Part shown: positions 56,914 to 64,000 of the stretch, piece by piece
Numbering within the stretch: position 1 is the first letter of the stretch
Layout: every line of letters begins with the position of its first letter
From: Achromobacter piechaudii NBRC 102461
GTDB lineage: Bacteria; Pseudomonadota; Gammaproteobacteria; Burkholderiales; Burkholderiaceae_B
Assembly (NCBI RefSeq): GCF_001571245.1
Contig: NZ_BCTK01000005.1
Coordinates: forward strand, 868,001-932,000
DNA: 64,000 bases
Direction of reading: 5' to 3'
Notes under the pieces: model-generated
Database searches by the model: none
What the model saw: only the letters and a program-made list of their open reading frames with translations
Told to the model about the DNA's origin: nothing
Translations under genes and position numbers: made by a program

Positions 56914-58614
56914 ATGACTTGCTCGATCGGATTTTTCAATAGCGTCCCCATCGCAGTCTTGTTTGTCACGGTGGGCTTGGGATATCTGATCGGCAAGTTG
57001 AAGGTCGGTCCGATTCAACTGGGCGGCGTGTGCGGAACGCTGATCGTCGCCCTCTTGATCGGCCAGACGGGTTGCCAGATGCGCGGCGATCTGAAAGAGG
57101 TCGCTTTCGCGCTGTTCATCTTTGCCATGGGCTACTCGGGCGGCCCGCAGTTCTTCGCCAATCTGAACCGATCCAGCCTGCGCTACATCGCGCTGCCGAT
57201 CATCGAAGCATTGCTTGTGCTGACCATCGTGTTGTCGGCCGTGCCGCTGTTTGGCCTGGATGCCGGTACGGCAGCGGGGCTGGCGGCGGGGGCGGCGACG
57301 GAGTCGGCCGTGGTGGGCACCGCTGCCGAGGCGCTCAAGCACCTGGGCCTGGCGGATGCCGAGGTGCAGCGCATGGAGGCCAACATCGCGACGGCCTACA
57401 CGCTGACCTATCTGGTGGGCTTGATCAGCATCGTCTTCTTCACCAGCCAGATCGCGCCCGCACTGCTGCGCATCAACCTGCGCGAGGCCTCCAAGGCCTT
57501 GGAAGCCAAGCTGGGCGTGGCTTCCGGGGACGACGATGAGGTCAATCTGCCGTCGTTGCCCCGACTTGTCGGACGCGCCCACGTCGTCAAGGACGCCGAC
57601 GGCATGAAGGTCGGCGATGTCGAAGCGCAGCTGGGCGGCCGCACCGTGATCAGCCGTATCCTGCGCGATGGCGTAGCGGTGAGCGCTACGCCCGGCGATA
57701 CGCTGGCCACCGGCGATGTCGTGGTGGTGCTGGGCTTGCGCCGTTTCGCGCTGCGCGCGGGTACGGTGGTCGGCCCGGAAATCCAGTTGCCCGAGGCGCA
57801 TGCCGACGACCTGCAACTGAGCGAGCTTGCCGTCATCGTCAACCAGAAGACGGTCAATGGGCACACCGTGGGCGAATTGGCTCAACGACCCAACGCGAAG
57901 CGCGCGCGGGGAGTCTTCGTGCAATCCATCACCAGGTCGGGGCATGTGCTGCCGTTGACGCCGGCGACCGTCGTGCAGTACGGCGACCTGGTGACACTGG
58001 TGGGCACCGAACCCGAACTGTCGGAAGCCGGCGCGGCGCTGGGCAACGAGTTGCGTCGCAGCGGCGTCACCGATCTGGTGTTCCTGGCCTTCGGCATCCT
58101 GGCTGGCCTGATGATCGGCAGCCTCAGCGCGCGCCTGTGGGGCATTCCGGTATCGCTGGGTAGCGGCGGCGGGGCGCTGGTCAGCGGCCTGGTGTGCGGC
58201 TGGATCAATGCGAAGCGGCCCTCGTTGGGGCATATGCCCGATCATGCCGTGCAACTGCTCAAAGACCTGGGGCTGGCCGTGTTCGTGGCCTGCGTGGGGC
58301 TGTCGGCGGGGCCGGAGGCCGTATCGCTGATTCGTGAACATGGCGCGGTGCTGCCGTTGATCGGCTTGCTGGTGTCGTTGGGGCCCGCCTGCCTGTCGCT
58401 ATGGGTGGGCCACAAGATACTGAAGATCGAAGGGCCGCTTCTGGTGGGCGCCATCGCGGGGCAGCACGTCAGCACGCCCGCCATCAGCGCCATCCTGAAT
58501 TCCAGCGGCAGCTCGGTGCCGCTGCTGGGCTACACCGTGACCTATGCGATCGCCAACGTGCTGCTGCCCGTGCTGGGACCGATCATCGTGTCGTTGGCGT
58601 ACCATCTGAGTTAA
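56914..58614 (+). CDS. aspT: Aspartate:alanine antiporter-family transporter, second copy
   Basis: A 566-residue paralogue of the transporter at 53237 with the same plan: GFFNSVPIAVLFVTVGLGYL, FALFIFAMGYSGGPQFFANL, two RCK_C domains in the middle (about 200-380) and a second membrane half (FLAFGILAGLMIGSLSARLW). The two copies differ at many positions, so they are not a recent duplication. It starts 25 bases after aspD and is very likely co-transcribed. The two may form a hetero-oligomer or have different exchange substrates. Confidence 0.88.
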   Translation: MTCSIGFFNSVPIAVLFVTVGLGYLIGKLKVGPIQLGGVCGTLIVALLIGQTGCQMRGDLKEVAFALFIFAMGYSGGPQFFANLNRSSLRYIALPIIEALLVLTIVLSAVPLFGLDAGTAAGLAAGAATESAVVGTAAEALKHLGLADAEVQRMEANIATAYTLTYLVGLISIVFFTSQIAPALLRINLREASKALEAKLGVASGDDDEVNLPSLPRLVGRAHVVKDADGMKVGDVEAQLGGRTVISRILRDGVAVSATPGDTLATGDVVVVLGLRRFALRAGTVVGPEIQLPEAHADDLQLSELAVIVNQKTVNGHTVGELAQRPNAKRARGVFVQSITRSGHVLPLTPATVVQYGDLVTLVGTEPELSEAGAALGNELRRSGVTDLVFLAFGILAGLMIGSLSARLWGIPVSLGSGGGALVSGLVCGWINAKRPSLGHMPDHAVQLLKDLGLAVFVACVGLSAGPEAVSLIREHGAVLPLIGLLVSLGPACLSLWVGHKILKIEGPLLVGAIAGQHVSTPAISAILNSSGSSVPLLGYTVTYAIANVLLPVLGPIIVSLAYHLS

Positions 58615-58637
58615 GACGCGTATCTGAAAGACGCAGA

Positions 58638-58660
58638 AGCGAGGCGCCAGGCGCCTCGCT
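58638..58660. repeat. Hairpin after the second aspT
   Basis: AGCGAGGCGCC pairs with GGCGCCTCGCT with almost no loop at 58638-58660, between the second aspT and the acyl-CoA dehydrogenase. Only a weak TCGTTTT follows, so it may be a partial terminator or an mRNA-protecting hairpin. Confidence 0.6.
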
Positions 58661-58683
58661 GTCGTTTTGCACACGGAGACATC

Positions 58684-60510
58684 ATGCCCTACGTAAGCCC
58701 CCTACAGGATTTCCGCTTCACGCTGAATGAACTGGCCGGCCTGAACGAAATTCTTGCCTTGCCCGGCTTCGGAGACGTCACGCCGGATCTGGTCGACGCC
58801 ATCCTGCAAGAGAACGGCCGCTTCGTGGAGCAGGCGGTGGCTCCGTTGAACGTGCCCGGCGATACGCAGCCTCCGGTCTGGAAGGACGGGCAGGTCACCA
58901 CCACCCCGGGCTATGCCCAGGGCTTCAAGGACTACGCGGCTGGCGGCTGGCAGGGCCTTCAGCATCCGCAGGAGTGGGGTGGCCAAGGCCTGCCCAAGCT
59001 GGTCGCCGCCGCGCCCAGCGAGAACATCCAGGCCGCCAGCCTGGCGTTTTCCTTGTGCCCGATGCTGACCGACGGCGTCATCGAAGCGCTGCTGACCGTG
59101 GGCTCGGAGGCGCAGCGCAAGGAATACGTGCCCAACCTGATCGCGGGAAAGTGGACGGGCACCATGAACCTGACCGAACCGCAGGCGGGCTCGGACCTGG
59201 CGCAGGTCGCCACGCGCGCGGTGCGCCAGGACGACGGCACGTTTCGTCTGTTCGGCCAAAAGATCTTCATTACTTTCGGCGAGCACGACCTGGCCGAAAA
59301 CATCATCCACCTGGTGCTGGCCCGCACGCCGGATGCGCCTGCTGGCGTGAAAGGCATCTCGCTTTTCATCGTGCCCAAGTTCCTGGTCGACGCCAATGGC
59401 GCGGTGGGCAAGCGCAACGACGTCTGGTGCGCGTCGCTGGAGCACAAGCTTGGCATCCATGGCAGTCCGACCGCTGTGCTGCTGTATGGCACGGGCCAGG
59501 GCGAAGTGGGCGAGGGCGCGGTGGGCTACCAGGTGGGCGAATTGAATCGCGGCCTGGAATACATGTTCATCATGATGAACGCGGCCCGCTATTCGGTGGG
59601 CCAGCAGGGCATCGGCGTGTCCGAACGCGCGTATCAGCATGCACTTGCCTATGCACGTGAGCGCGTGCAGGGCCGCGCGGTGGAGGGCTCGCCGGGTCCG
59701 GTGGCCATCGTGCGGCATCCCGACGTGCAGCGCATGTTGCTGACCATGAAGGCGCTGACCGAGGCTGCCCGTGCCGTGTCCTATGTGACGGCCGCCGCGC
59801 ATGACAAGGGCACGCATCATCCCGACCCCGAACAGCGTTCGCGCAATCGGGCGTTCTACGAATACATGGTGCCCATCGTGAAAGGCTATTCGACCGAGAC
59901 CGCCGTCGAGGTCGCCTCGCTGGGCATCCAGGTGCATGGCGGCATGGGCTTCATCGAGGAAACCGGAGCGGCGCAGTTCTACAGGGACGCGCGCATCTTG
60001 CCGATCTACGAAGGCACCACGGCTATCCAGGCCAATGATCTCGTCGGCCGAAAGACGCAACGCGACGGCGGCGCCACCGCCTACGCGGCCATCGCCGCCA
60101 TGCGCGAAACACTGCGCGCGGTCGAGGCGGAATCGACGCGAGCCGCCGCCCCGGAACGCGATGCGCTGCGCCTGTTGCGCGACAACCTGGACGGCGCCAT
60201 TCAGGCCTACGAGGCCGGCGTCGGCTTCATTCTTGAACAATCGGCCTCGAATGTGCGCGCAGTCTTTTCCAGCAGCGTGCCTTATCTGATGCTGGCGGGC
60301 GTGGTGCACGGCGGCTGGCAGATGGCGCGCGCCGTGCTGGCGTGCCGTAAGCATCTTGCTGCCGGCTCGACCGATCCGTTCTACAGAACGAAAATCGCCA
60401 CCGGATTGTTCTACGCCGCGCACATCCTTCCGCGTGCGCTCGCGCTATCCGCCGCCGTGCGCGCGGGTGTGGTGGCGGACGCTTGCGGCGCGGCCGCGGA
60501 TATTGCATAA
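58684..60510 (+). CDS. Acyl-CoA dehydrogenase with C-terminal extension (DmdC-like group)
   Basis: A 608-residue flavoprotein. It has an N-terminal extension, the FAD-binding block MNLTEPQAGSDLAQVATRAV, the C-terminal acyl-CoA dehydrogenase motif GGMGFIEETGAAQFYRDARI and YEGTTAIQANDLVGRK with the probable catalytic glutamate, then an extra C-terminal domain of about 120 residues. This is the long form that includes methylmercaptopropionyl-CoA dehydrogenase DmdC and many related enzymes. Substrate chain length cannot be told. GGAG precedes the ATG. EtfAB in the window is the natural electron acceptor. Confidence 0.93.
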   Translation: MPYVSPLQDFRFTLNELAGLNEILALPGFGDVTPDLVDAILQENGRFVEQAVAPLNVPGDTQPPVWKDGQVTTTPGYAQGFKDYAAGGWQGLQHPQEWGGQGLPKLVAAAPSENIQAASLAFSLCPMLTDGVIEALLTVGSEAQRKEYVPNLIAGKWTGTMNLTEPQAGSDLAQVATRAVRQDDGTFRLFGQKIFITFGEHDLAENIIHLVLARTPDAPAGVKGISLFIVPKFLVDANGAVGKRNDVWCASLEHKLGIHGSPTAVLLYGTGQGEVGEGAVGYQVGELNRGLEYMFIMMNAARYSVGQQGIGVSERAYQHALAYARERVQGRAVEGSPGPVAIVRHPDVQRMLLTMKALTEAARAVSYVTAAAHDKGTHHPDPEQRSRNRAFYEYMVPIVKGYSTETAVEVASLGIQVHGGMGFIEETGAAQFYRDARILPIYEGTTAIQANDLVGRKTQRDGGATAYAAIAAMRETLRAVEAESTRAAAPERDALRLLRDNLDGAIQAYEAGVGFILEQSASNVRAVFSSSVPYLMLAGVVHGGWQMARAVLACRKHLAAGSTDPFYRTKIATGLFYAAHILPRALALSAAVRAGVVADACGAAADIA

Positions 60511-60660
60511 GGTTATATGGCTTGCGTATTTCCGCTACCGAAGGTTTGATGGAAGAATCGTTTCGCAAGCGGTAAATTCCGCATTGAAATGCCATTCTGC
60601 GCTGCCCAACAAGGCGGGTGGCCAGGTCCCTCCCAACTGAATCCGCATAAAGGAGACACC

Positions 60661-61302
60661 ATGAGTCATCTACGTCTGGGCGATACCGCCCCTGATTTTG
60701 AACAGGATTCCTCGGCCGGTCCCATTCGTTTCCACGAATATCTGGGCAATAGCTGGGGGGTGCTGTTTTCGCATCCGGCCGATTTCACGCCCGTGTGCAC
60801 GACCGAGCTGGGTTACACCGCCAAGCTCGCCGACGAATTCGCCAAGCGCAACGTGAAGGTGCTGGCCCTGTCGGTGGACGGCGCCGATTCGCATTCGAAG
60901 TGGATCGAAGACATCAACGACACGCAATCGACCAAGGTCAACTTCCCGATCCTGGCCGACAAGGACCGCAAGGTCTCCGAGCTGTACGACATGATCCACC
61001 CGAACGCCAACGCGACCTTGACGGTGCGTTCCGTGTTCATCGTCGACCCGAACAAGAAGGTGCGCCTGATCATCACGTACCCCGCCAGCACGGGCCGCAA
61101 CTTCAATGAAATCCTGCGCGTCATCGATTCGCTGCAATTGACCGATAGCCACAGCGTGGCCACGCCGGTCAACTGGGAAGACGGCGACGACGTCATCATC
61201 GTGCCGTCCTTGCAGGACGAGGCCGTCATCAAGCAGAAATTCCCCAAGGGCTACAAAGCTGTGCGCCCGTACCTGCGCATCACGCCGCAACCGAATAAGT
61301 AA
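60661..61302 (+). CDS. 1-Cys peroxiredoxin (Prx6 type)
   Basis: A 213-residue Prx6-type peroxiredoxin. The peroxidatic cysteine is C46 in HPADFTPVCTTELG, and no other cysteine occurs in the protein, so it is a 1-Cys enzyme needing an external thiol. VRSVFIVDPNKKVRL and the long C-terminal arm (ALQ-like NWEDGDDVIIVPSL) are typical of this group. It reduces peroxides. AAAGGAGA lies 8 bases before the ATG. A terminator follows at 61357. Confidence 0.95.
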   Translation: MSHLRLGDTAPDFEQDSSAGPIRFHEYLGNSWGVLFSHPADFTPVCTTELGYTAKLADEFAKRNVKVLALSVDGADSHSKWIEDINDTQSTKVNFPILADKDRKVSELYDMIHPNANATLTVRSVFIVDPNKKVRLIITYPASTGRNFNEILRVIDSLQLTDSHSVATPVNWEDGDDVIIVPSLQDEAVIKQKFPKGYKAVRPYLRITPQPNK

Positions 61303-61356
61303 ATTCGGATTCCGGGGGGTCGCCTCCCGGCTCCACAGGCGGTTTTCAACCGCCCG

Positions 61357-61398
61357 AATCGCCGCCTTCTCCATAGGAGAACGCGGCGATTTTTTTTG
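61357..61398 (+). terminator. Terminator after the peroxiredoxin gene
   Basis: AATCGCCG (61357-61364) pairs with CGGCGATT (61384-61391), with an inner TTCTCC/GGAGAA stem, followed by seven further T to 61398. A second small hairpin, GGCGGTT/AACCGCC, lies at 61338-61354. Confidence 0.9.
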
Positions 61399-61403
61399 GC
61401 TTG

Positions 61404-61415
61404 GGACGGCCGTCC
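61404..61415. promoter_or_regulatory. 12-bp palindrome upstream of sbp
   Basis: The perfect palindrome GGACGGCCGTCC lies about 100 bases before the sbp start. It could be a regulator site for the sulfate uptake operon. It does not look like the loose CysB site of enterobacteria, and chance is possible in GC-rich DNA. Confidence 0.3.
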
Positions 61416-61516
61416 TATATGCCTGCGAGCGATGAGCAATCAAATAATGATTCGTTCCGTTCAGAATGCGCAGCCAGCACACTTGCTTCCAGATTGCCAA
61501 ACACAGGGAGCAAGGG

Positions 61517-62545
61517 ATGTCTTTCGGGAAAGCGGGTTGGTTGGCCGCGTTGGCGGCAGTGGCGGTTTCTCTGACGGCCGCGATGCCGGCCCAGGCGCAG
61601 CAAAAGCAGACGTTGTTGAACGTGTCCTATGACCCCACGCGCGAGCTGTACCGCGCCATCGACGAGGCATTCATCAAGCAGTACAAGGACACGGCGAATG
61701 TGGACCTGACGATCCGCCAATCGCATGGCGGTTCGGGTCGCCAGGCGCGCTCGGTCATCGACGGGCTGGAAGCCGACGTGGTGACGCTGGCGCTGGCCTA
61801 CGACATCGACGCCATCGCCGATCGCGGCCTGGTGCCCGAGAACTGGCAATCGCGCCTGCCGCAGAACAGCTCGCCCTATACGTCCACCATCGTGTTCCTG
61901 GTGCGCAAGGGCAACCCCAAAGCCATCAAGGACTGGGACGACCTCATCAAGGATGGCGTGCAGGTCATCACCCCCAATCCCAAGACCTCGGGCGGAGCGC
62001 GTTGGAATTACCTGGCCGCGTGGGCCTATGCGCTGGAGAAGAACGGCGGCAGCGAAGACAAGGCGCGCGCCTTTGTCGGCGACCTGCTCAAGCACGTGCC
62101 GGTGCTGGACACCGGCGCTCGCGGCGCCACGACCACGTTCGTGGAACGCGGCGTGGGCGACGTGCTGCTGGCCTGGGAAAACGAAGCCTTCCTGGCGCAG
62201 GAAGAGCTGGGTCCGGACAAGTTCGACATCGTGGTGCCGTCGCTGTCCATCCTGGCCGAGCCGCCGGTAGCCATCGTCGACAAGATCGTCGACAAGAAGG
62301 GCACGCGCGCCGCCGCGCAGGCCTATCTGGAATTCCTGTACACGCCCGCCGCCCAGGAGATCATCGCCAAGAACTACTACCGGCCTATCGACAAAGCCGT
62401 GGCGGCGAAATACGAAAGCAAGTTTCCCAAGGTCAAGCTCGTCACCATCGACGACAAGATCTTCGGTGGCTGGCGCAAGGCGCAGAAAGATCACTTCAGT
62501 GATGGCGGCACCTTCGACCAGATCTACCTGCCGCAAAAGAAATAA
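61517..62545 (+). CDS. sbp: Sulfate-binding periplasmic protein
   Basis: A 342-residue exported protein: signal peptide ending MPAQAQ, then the Sbp/CysP core [20 protein letters not shown] and [16 protein letters not shown], and [20 protein letters not shown]. The family binds sulfate (CysP type also thiosulfate) for the CysTWA transporter. The ATG at 61517 is preceded by GGGAG; upstream in-frame codons are not protein-like. cysT follows after 18 bases. Expression is expected to rise on sulfur limitation through CysB, but no clear site is seen. Confidence 0.95.
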   Translation: MSFGKAGWLAALAAVAVSLTAAMPAQAQQKQTLLNVSYDPTRELYRAIDEAFIKQYKDTANVDLTIRQSHGGSGRQARSVIDGLEADVVTLALAYDIDAIADRGLVPENWQSRLPQNSSPYTSTIVFLVRKGNPKAIKDWDDLIKDGVQVITPNPKTSGGARWNYLAAWAYALEKNGGSEDKARAFVGDLLKHVPVLDTGARGATTTFVERGVGDVLLAWENEAFLAQEELGPDKFDIVVPSLSILAEPPVAIVDKIVDKKGTRAAAQAYLEFLYTPAAQEIIAKNYYRPIDKAVAAKYESKFPKVKLVTIDDKIFGGWRKAQKDHFSDGGTFDQIYLPQKK

Positions 62546-62563
62546 CGGAACGAGCTTCGGACG

Positions 62564-63460
62564 ATGGCCATGACGACTGCCTCCCCCCCGACGGCGAACG
62601 GCGCGCAAGCGCCTTTTGCCGTGCGGCGCAACAGCCCGGGCGTGCTGCCCGGCTTCGGTATATCCATGGGGTATGCGGTGCTGTACCTGAGCCTGCTGGT
62701 GCTGATTCCGCTTGCCGCCTTGCCCATCAAGAGCGCGGAGCTGGGTTGGCAGGGGTTCTGGGATACGGTGACTGCGCCGCGCGTGATGGCCTCGTATCAG
62801 CTGACCTTTGGCGCGTCGCTCGTTGCCGCGCTGGTCAATCTGGTGTTCGGGTCCGTGGTGGCCTGGGTGCTGGTGCGTTATCGCTTTCCCGGCAAGAAGA
62901 TCCTGGACGCGCTGGTGGACCTGCCGTTCGCGTTGCCCACGGCGGTGGCCGGCATCGCGCTGACCGCGCTGTATTCGCAAAAGGGCTGGCTGGGCGGGCC
63001 GTTGTCGGAGTGGTTCGGGTTGAAGGTCGCATTCACGCCGCTAGGCATCGTGATTGCGCTGATTTTTATTGGCGTGCCTTTCGTCGTGCGCACGGTGCAA
63101 CCCGTGCTGGAAGACGTGGAGCGCGAGATCGAGGAAGCCGCCGCCAGCCTGGGCGCCAGCCGCTGGCAGACCATCCGGCGCGTGCTGCTGCCGACCATCG
63201 CGCCGGCATTGATGACGGGCTTTGCGCTGGCGTTCGCGCGCGCGGTGGGCGAATACGGATCGGTGGTGTTCATCGCGGGCAACATGCCGATGGTGTCCGA
63301 GATCACGCCGCTTTTGATCATCTCCAAACTTGAGCAGTTCGACTATGCGGGCGCGGCCGCCATCGCCACCGTGATGCTGCTGCTGTCCTTCGTCATGCTC
63401 TTTGTCATCAACATGCTGCAAGGCTGGCAGGCCCGCCGCAATCTCGGGAGGCTGGCATGA
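62564..63460 (+). CDS. cysT: Sulfate/thiosulfate ABC transporter permease CysT
   Basis: A 298-residue permease with six membrane helices and the EAA loop [20 protein letters not shown], which contacts the ATPase CysA. The N-terminal tail is Pro/Ala-rich. [20 protein letters not shown] is diagnostic of CysT (CysU). It overlaps cysW by four bases (ATGA). Confidence 0.97.
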   Translation: MAMTTASPPTANGAQAPFAVRRNSPGVLPGFGISMGYAVLYLSLLVLIPLAALPIKSAELGWQGFWDTVTAPRVMASYQLTFGASLVAALVNLVFGSVVAWVLVRYRFPGKKILDALVDLPFALPTAVAGIALTALYSQKGWLGGPLSEWFGLKVAFTPLGIVIALIFIGVPFVVRTVQPVLEDVEREIEEAAASLGASRWQTIRRVLLPTIAPALMTGFALAFARAVGEYGSVVFIAGNMPMVSEITPLLIISKLEQFDYAGAAAIATVMLLLSFVMLFVINMLQGWQARRNLGRLA

Positions 63461-64000
63461 GCGCATCGGATCGTCCTGCTCACTTGACCGAACCGCGCTG
63501 GGTGCGCGGCATCTTGTTGTTCGTGGCGCTGGCTTTTCTGACCCTGTTCCTCCTGGTGCCGCTGGCGGCGGTGTTCGCCGAAGCCTTCAAGAAAGGTTGG
63601 CAACTGTACCTGGACGCCATCGTCGAGCCCGATGCGCTGTCCGCCATCCGGTTGACCTTGCTGGTGGCGGCGATCGCACTGCCGGTCAATCTGGTGTTTG
63701 GCGTGGCCGCCGCGTGGGCCATCACCAAGTTCCAATTTCGCGGCAAGCAATTCTTGATCACGCTGATCGACCTGCCGTTCTCGGTGTCGCCCGTGGTGGC
63801 CGGCCTGGTCTTCATCCTGTTGTTCGGCACGCAGGGGTGGCTGGGCGGCTGGCTTCAGGACCACGACTGGAAGATCGTCTACGCGGTGCCCGGCATCGTC
63901 CTGGCGACCTTGTTCGTGACCTTTCCCTTTGTCGCGCGCGAACTGATCCCGCTGATGCAGGCGCAAGGCAGCGAAGAGGAACAGGCCGCGCTGACGCTGG
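63457..64000 (+). CDS. cysW: Sulfate/thiosulfate ABC transporter permease CysW (5' part, runs off the window)
   Basis: The ATG at 63457 overlaps the cysT stop; 181 codons are visible and the frame is open to the window end. The visible residues match Cys[41 protein letters not shown] and the beginning of the EAA loop at [11 protein letters not shown]. The rest of cysW and probably cysA should follow outside the window. Confidence 0.95.
   Translation, partial: MSASDRPAHLTEPRWVRGILLFVALAFLTLFLLVPLAAVFAEAFKKGWQLYLDAIVEPDALSAIRLTLLVAAIALPVNLVFGVAAAWAITKFQFRGKQFLITLIDLPFSVSPVVAGLVFILLFGTQGWLGGWLQDHDWKIVYAVPGIVLATLFVTFPFVARELIPLMQAQGSEEEQAALTL

Overview
This is a GC-rich, gene-dense chromosomal window from a beta-proteobacterium of the family Alcaligenaceae, most likely Achromobacter or a close Bordetella relative. 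The evidence is the ftrABCD-type iron operon, the cphA pair, the gyrA-serC-pheA-hisC-tyrA-aroA-cmk-rpsA-ihfB-lapAB-hldE-hldD supra-operon, the tmRNA tag ANDERFALAA, and a GyrA with Gln at position 83. I found no rRNA, tRNA, CRISPR array, insertion sequence or prophage. The only RNA gene I recognise is tmRNA.

Layout. 1-2859: the end of an FtrABCD ferrous iron uptake operon. 2939-5314: a PhzF-family enzyme, three tandem small stress-type genes (BON, DUF1328, CsbD) and a tiny lipoprotein. 5424-13671: a cyanophycin locus with two cyanophycin synthetases on the minus strand and, divergently, an ABC exporter with a zinc-ribbon N-terminus followed by a DUF1854 protein. 13686-18275: FemAB/GNAT-like protein, DUF455 ferritin-like protein, MOSC protein, lytic transglycosylase and YidB-like protein. 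18297-27300: an exopolysaccharide locus of the phage N4 receptor type. It holds wecB (nfrC), a BcsB-like protein, nfrB, nfrA and a convergent DUF4434 protein; nfrA is frameshifted at a C8 tract. 27478-29493: small membrane protein, tmRNA, MFS transporter. 29839-31954: gph-ubiG and ompA. 32367-47466: the aromatic, histidine and serine supra-operon continuing into translation (rpsA), nucleoid (ihfB) and LPS (lapAB, hldE, hldD) genes. 47637-53037: comEA-like, cysM, mltB, a histone deacetylase-like hydrolase, etfBA. 53237-58614: AspT, aspartate 4-decarboxylase, AspT. 58684-64000: acyl-CoA dehydrogenase, 1-Cys peroxiredoxin, and the start of the sulfate ABC transporter operon (sbp-cysT-cysW, cut by the window edge).

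How the parts fit. In the exopolysaccharide locus WecB would supply UDP-ManNAc, NfrB would polymerise it under c-di-GMP control through its MshEN domain, the BcsB-like protein would guide the chain through the periplasm, and NfrA would export it through the outer membrane. The length of the C8 tract decides whether full NfrA is made, so this surface structure, a phage receptor in E. coli, may switch on and off. In the cyanophycin locus the two synthetases have lost conserved motifs in different domains, as if they work as a pair. The AspT-AspD-AspT group fits a decarboxylation pump in which aspartate enters, is decarboxylated to alanine and CO2, and alanine leaves, generating proton motive force.
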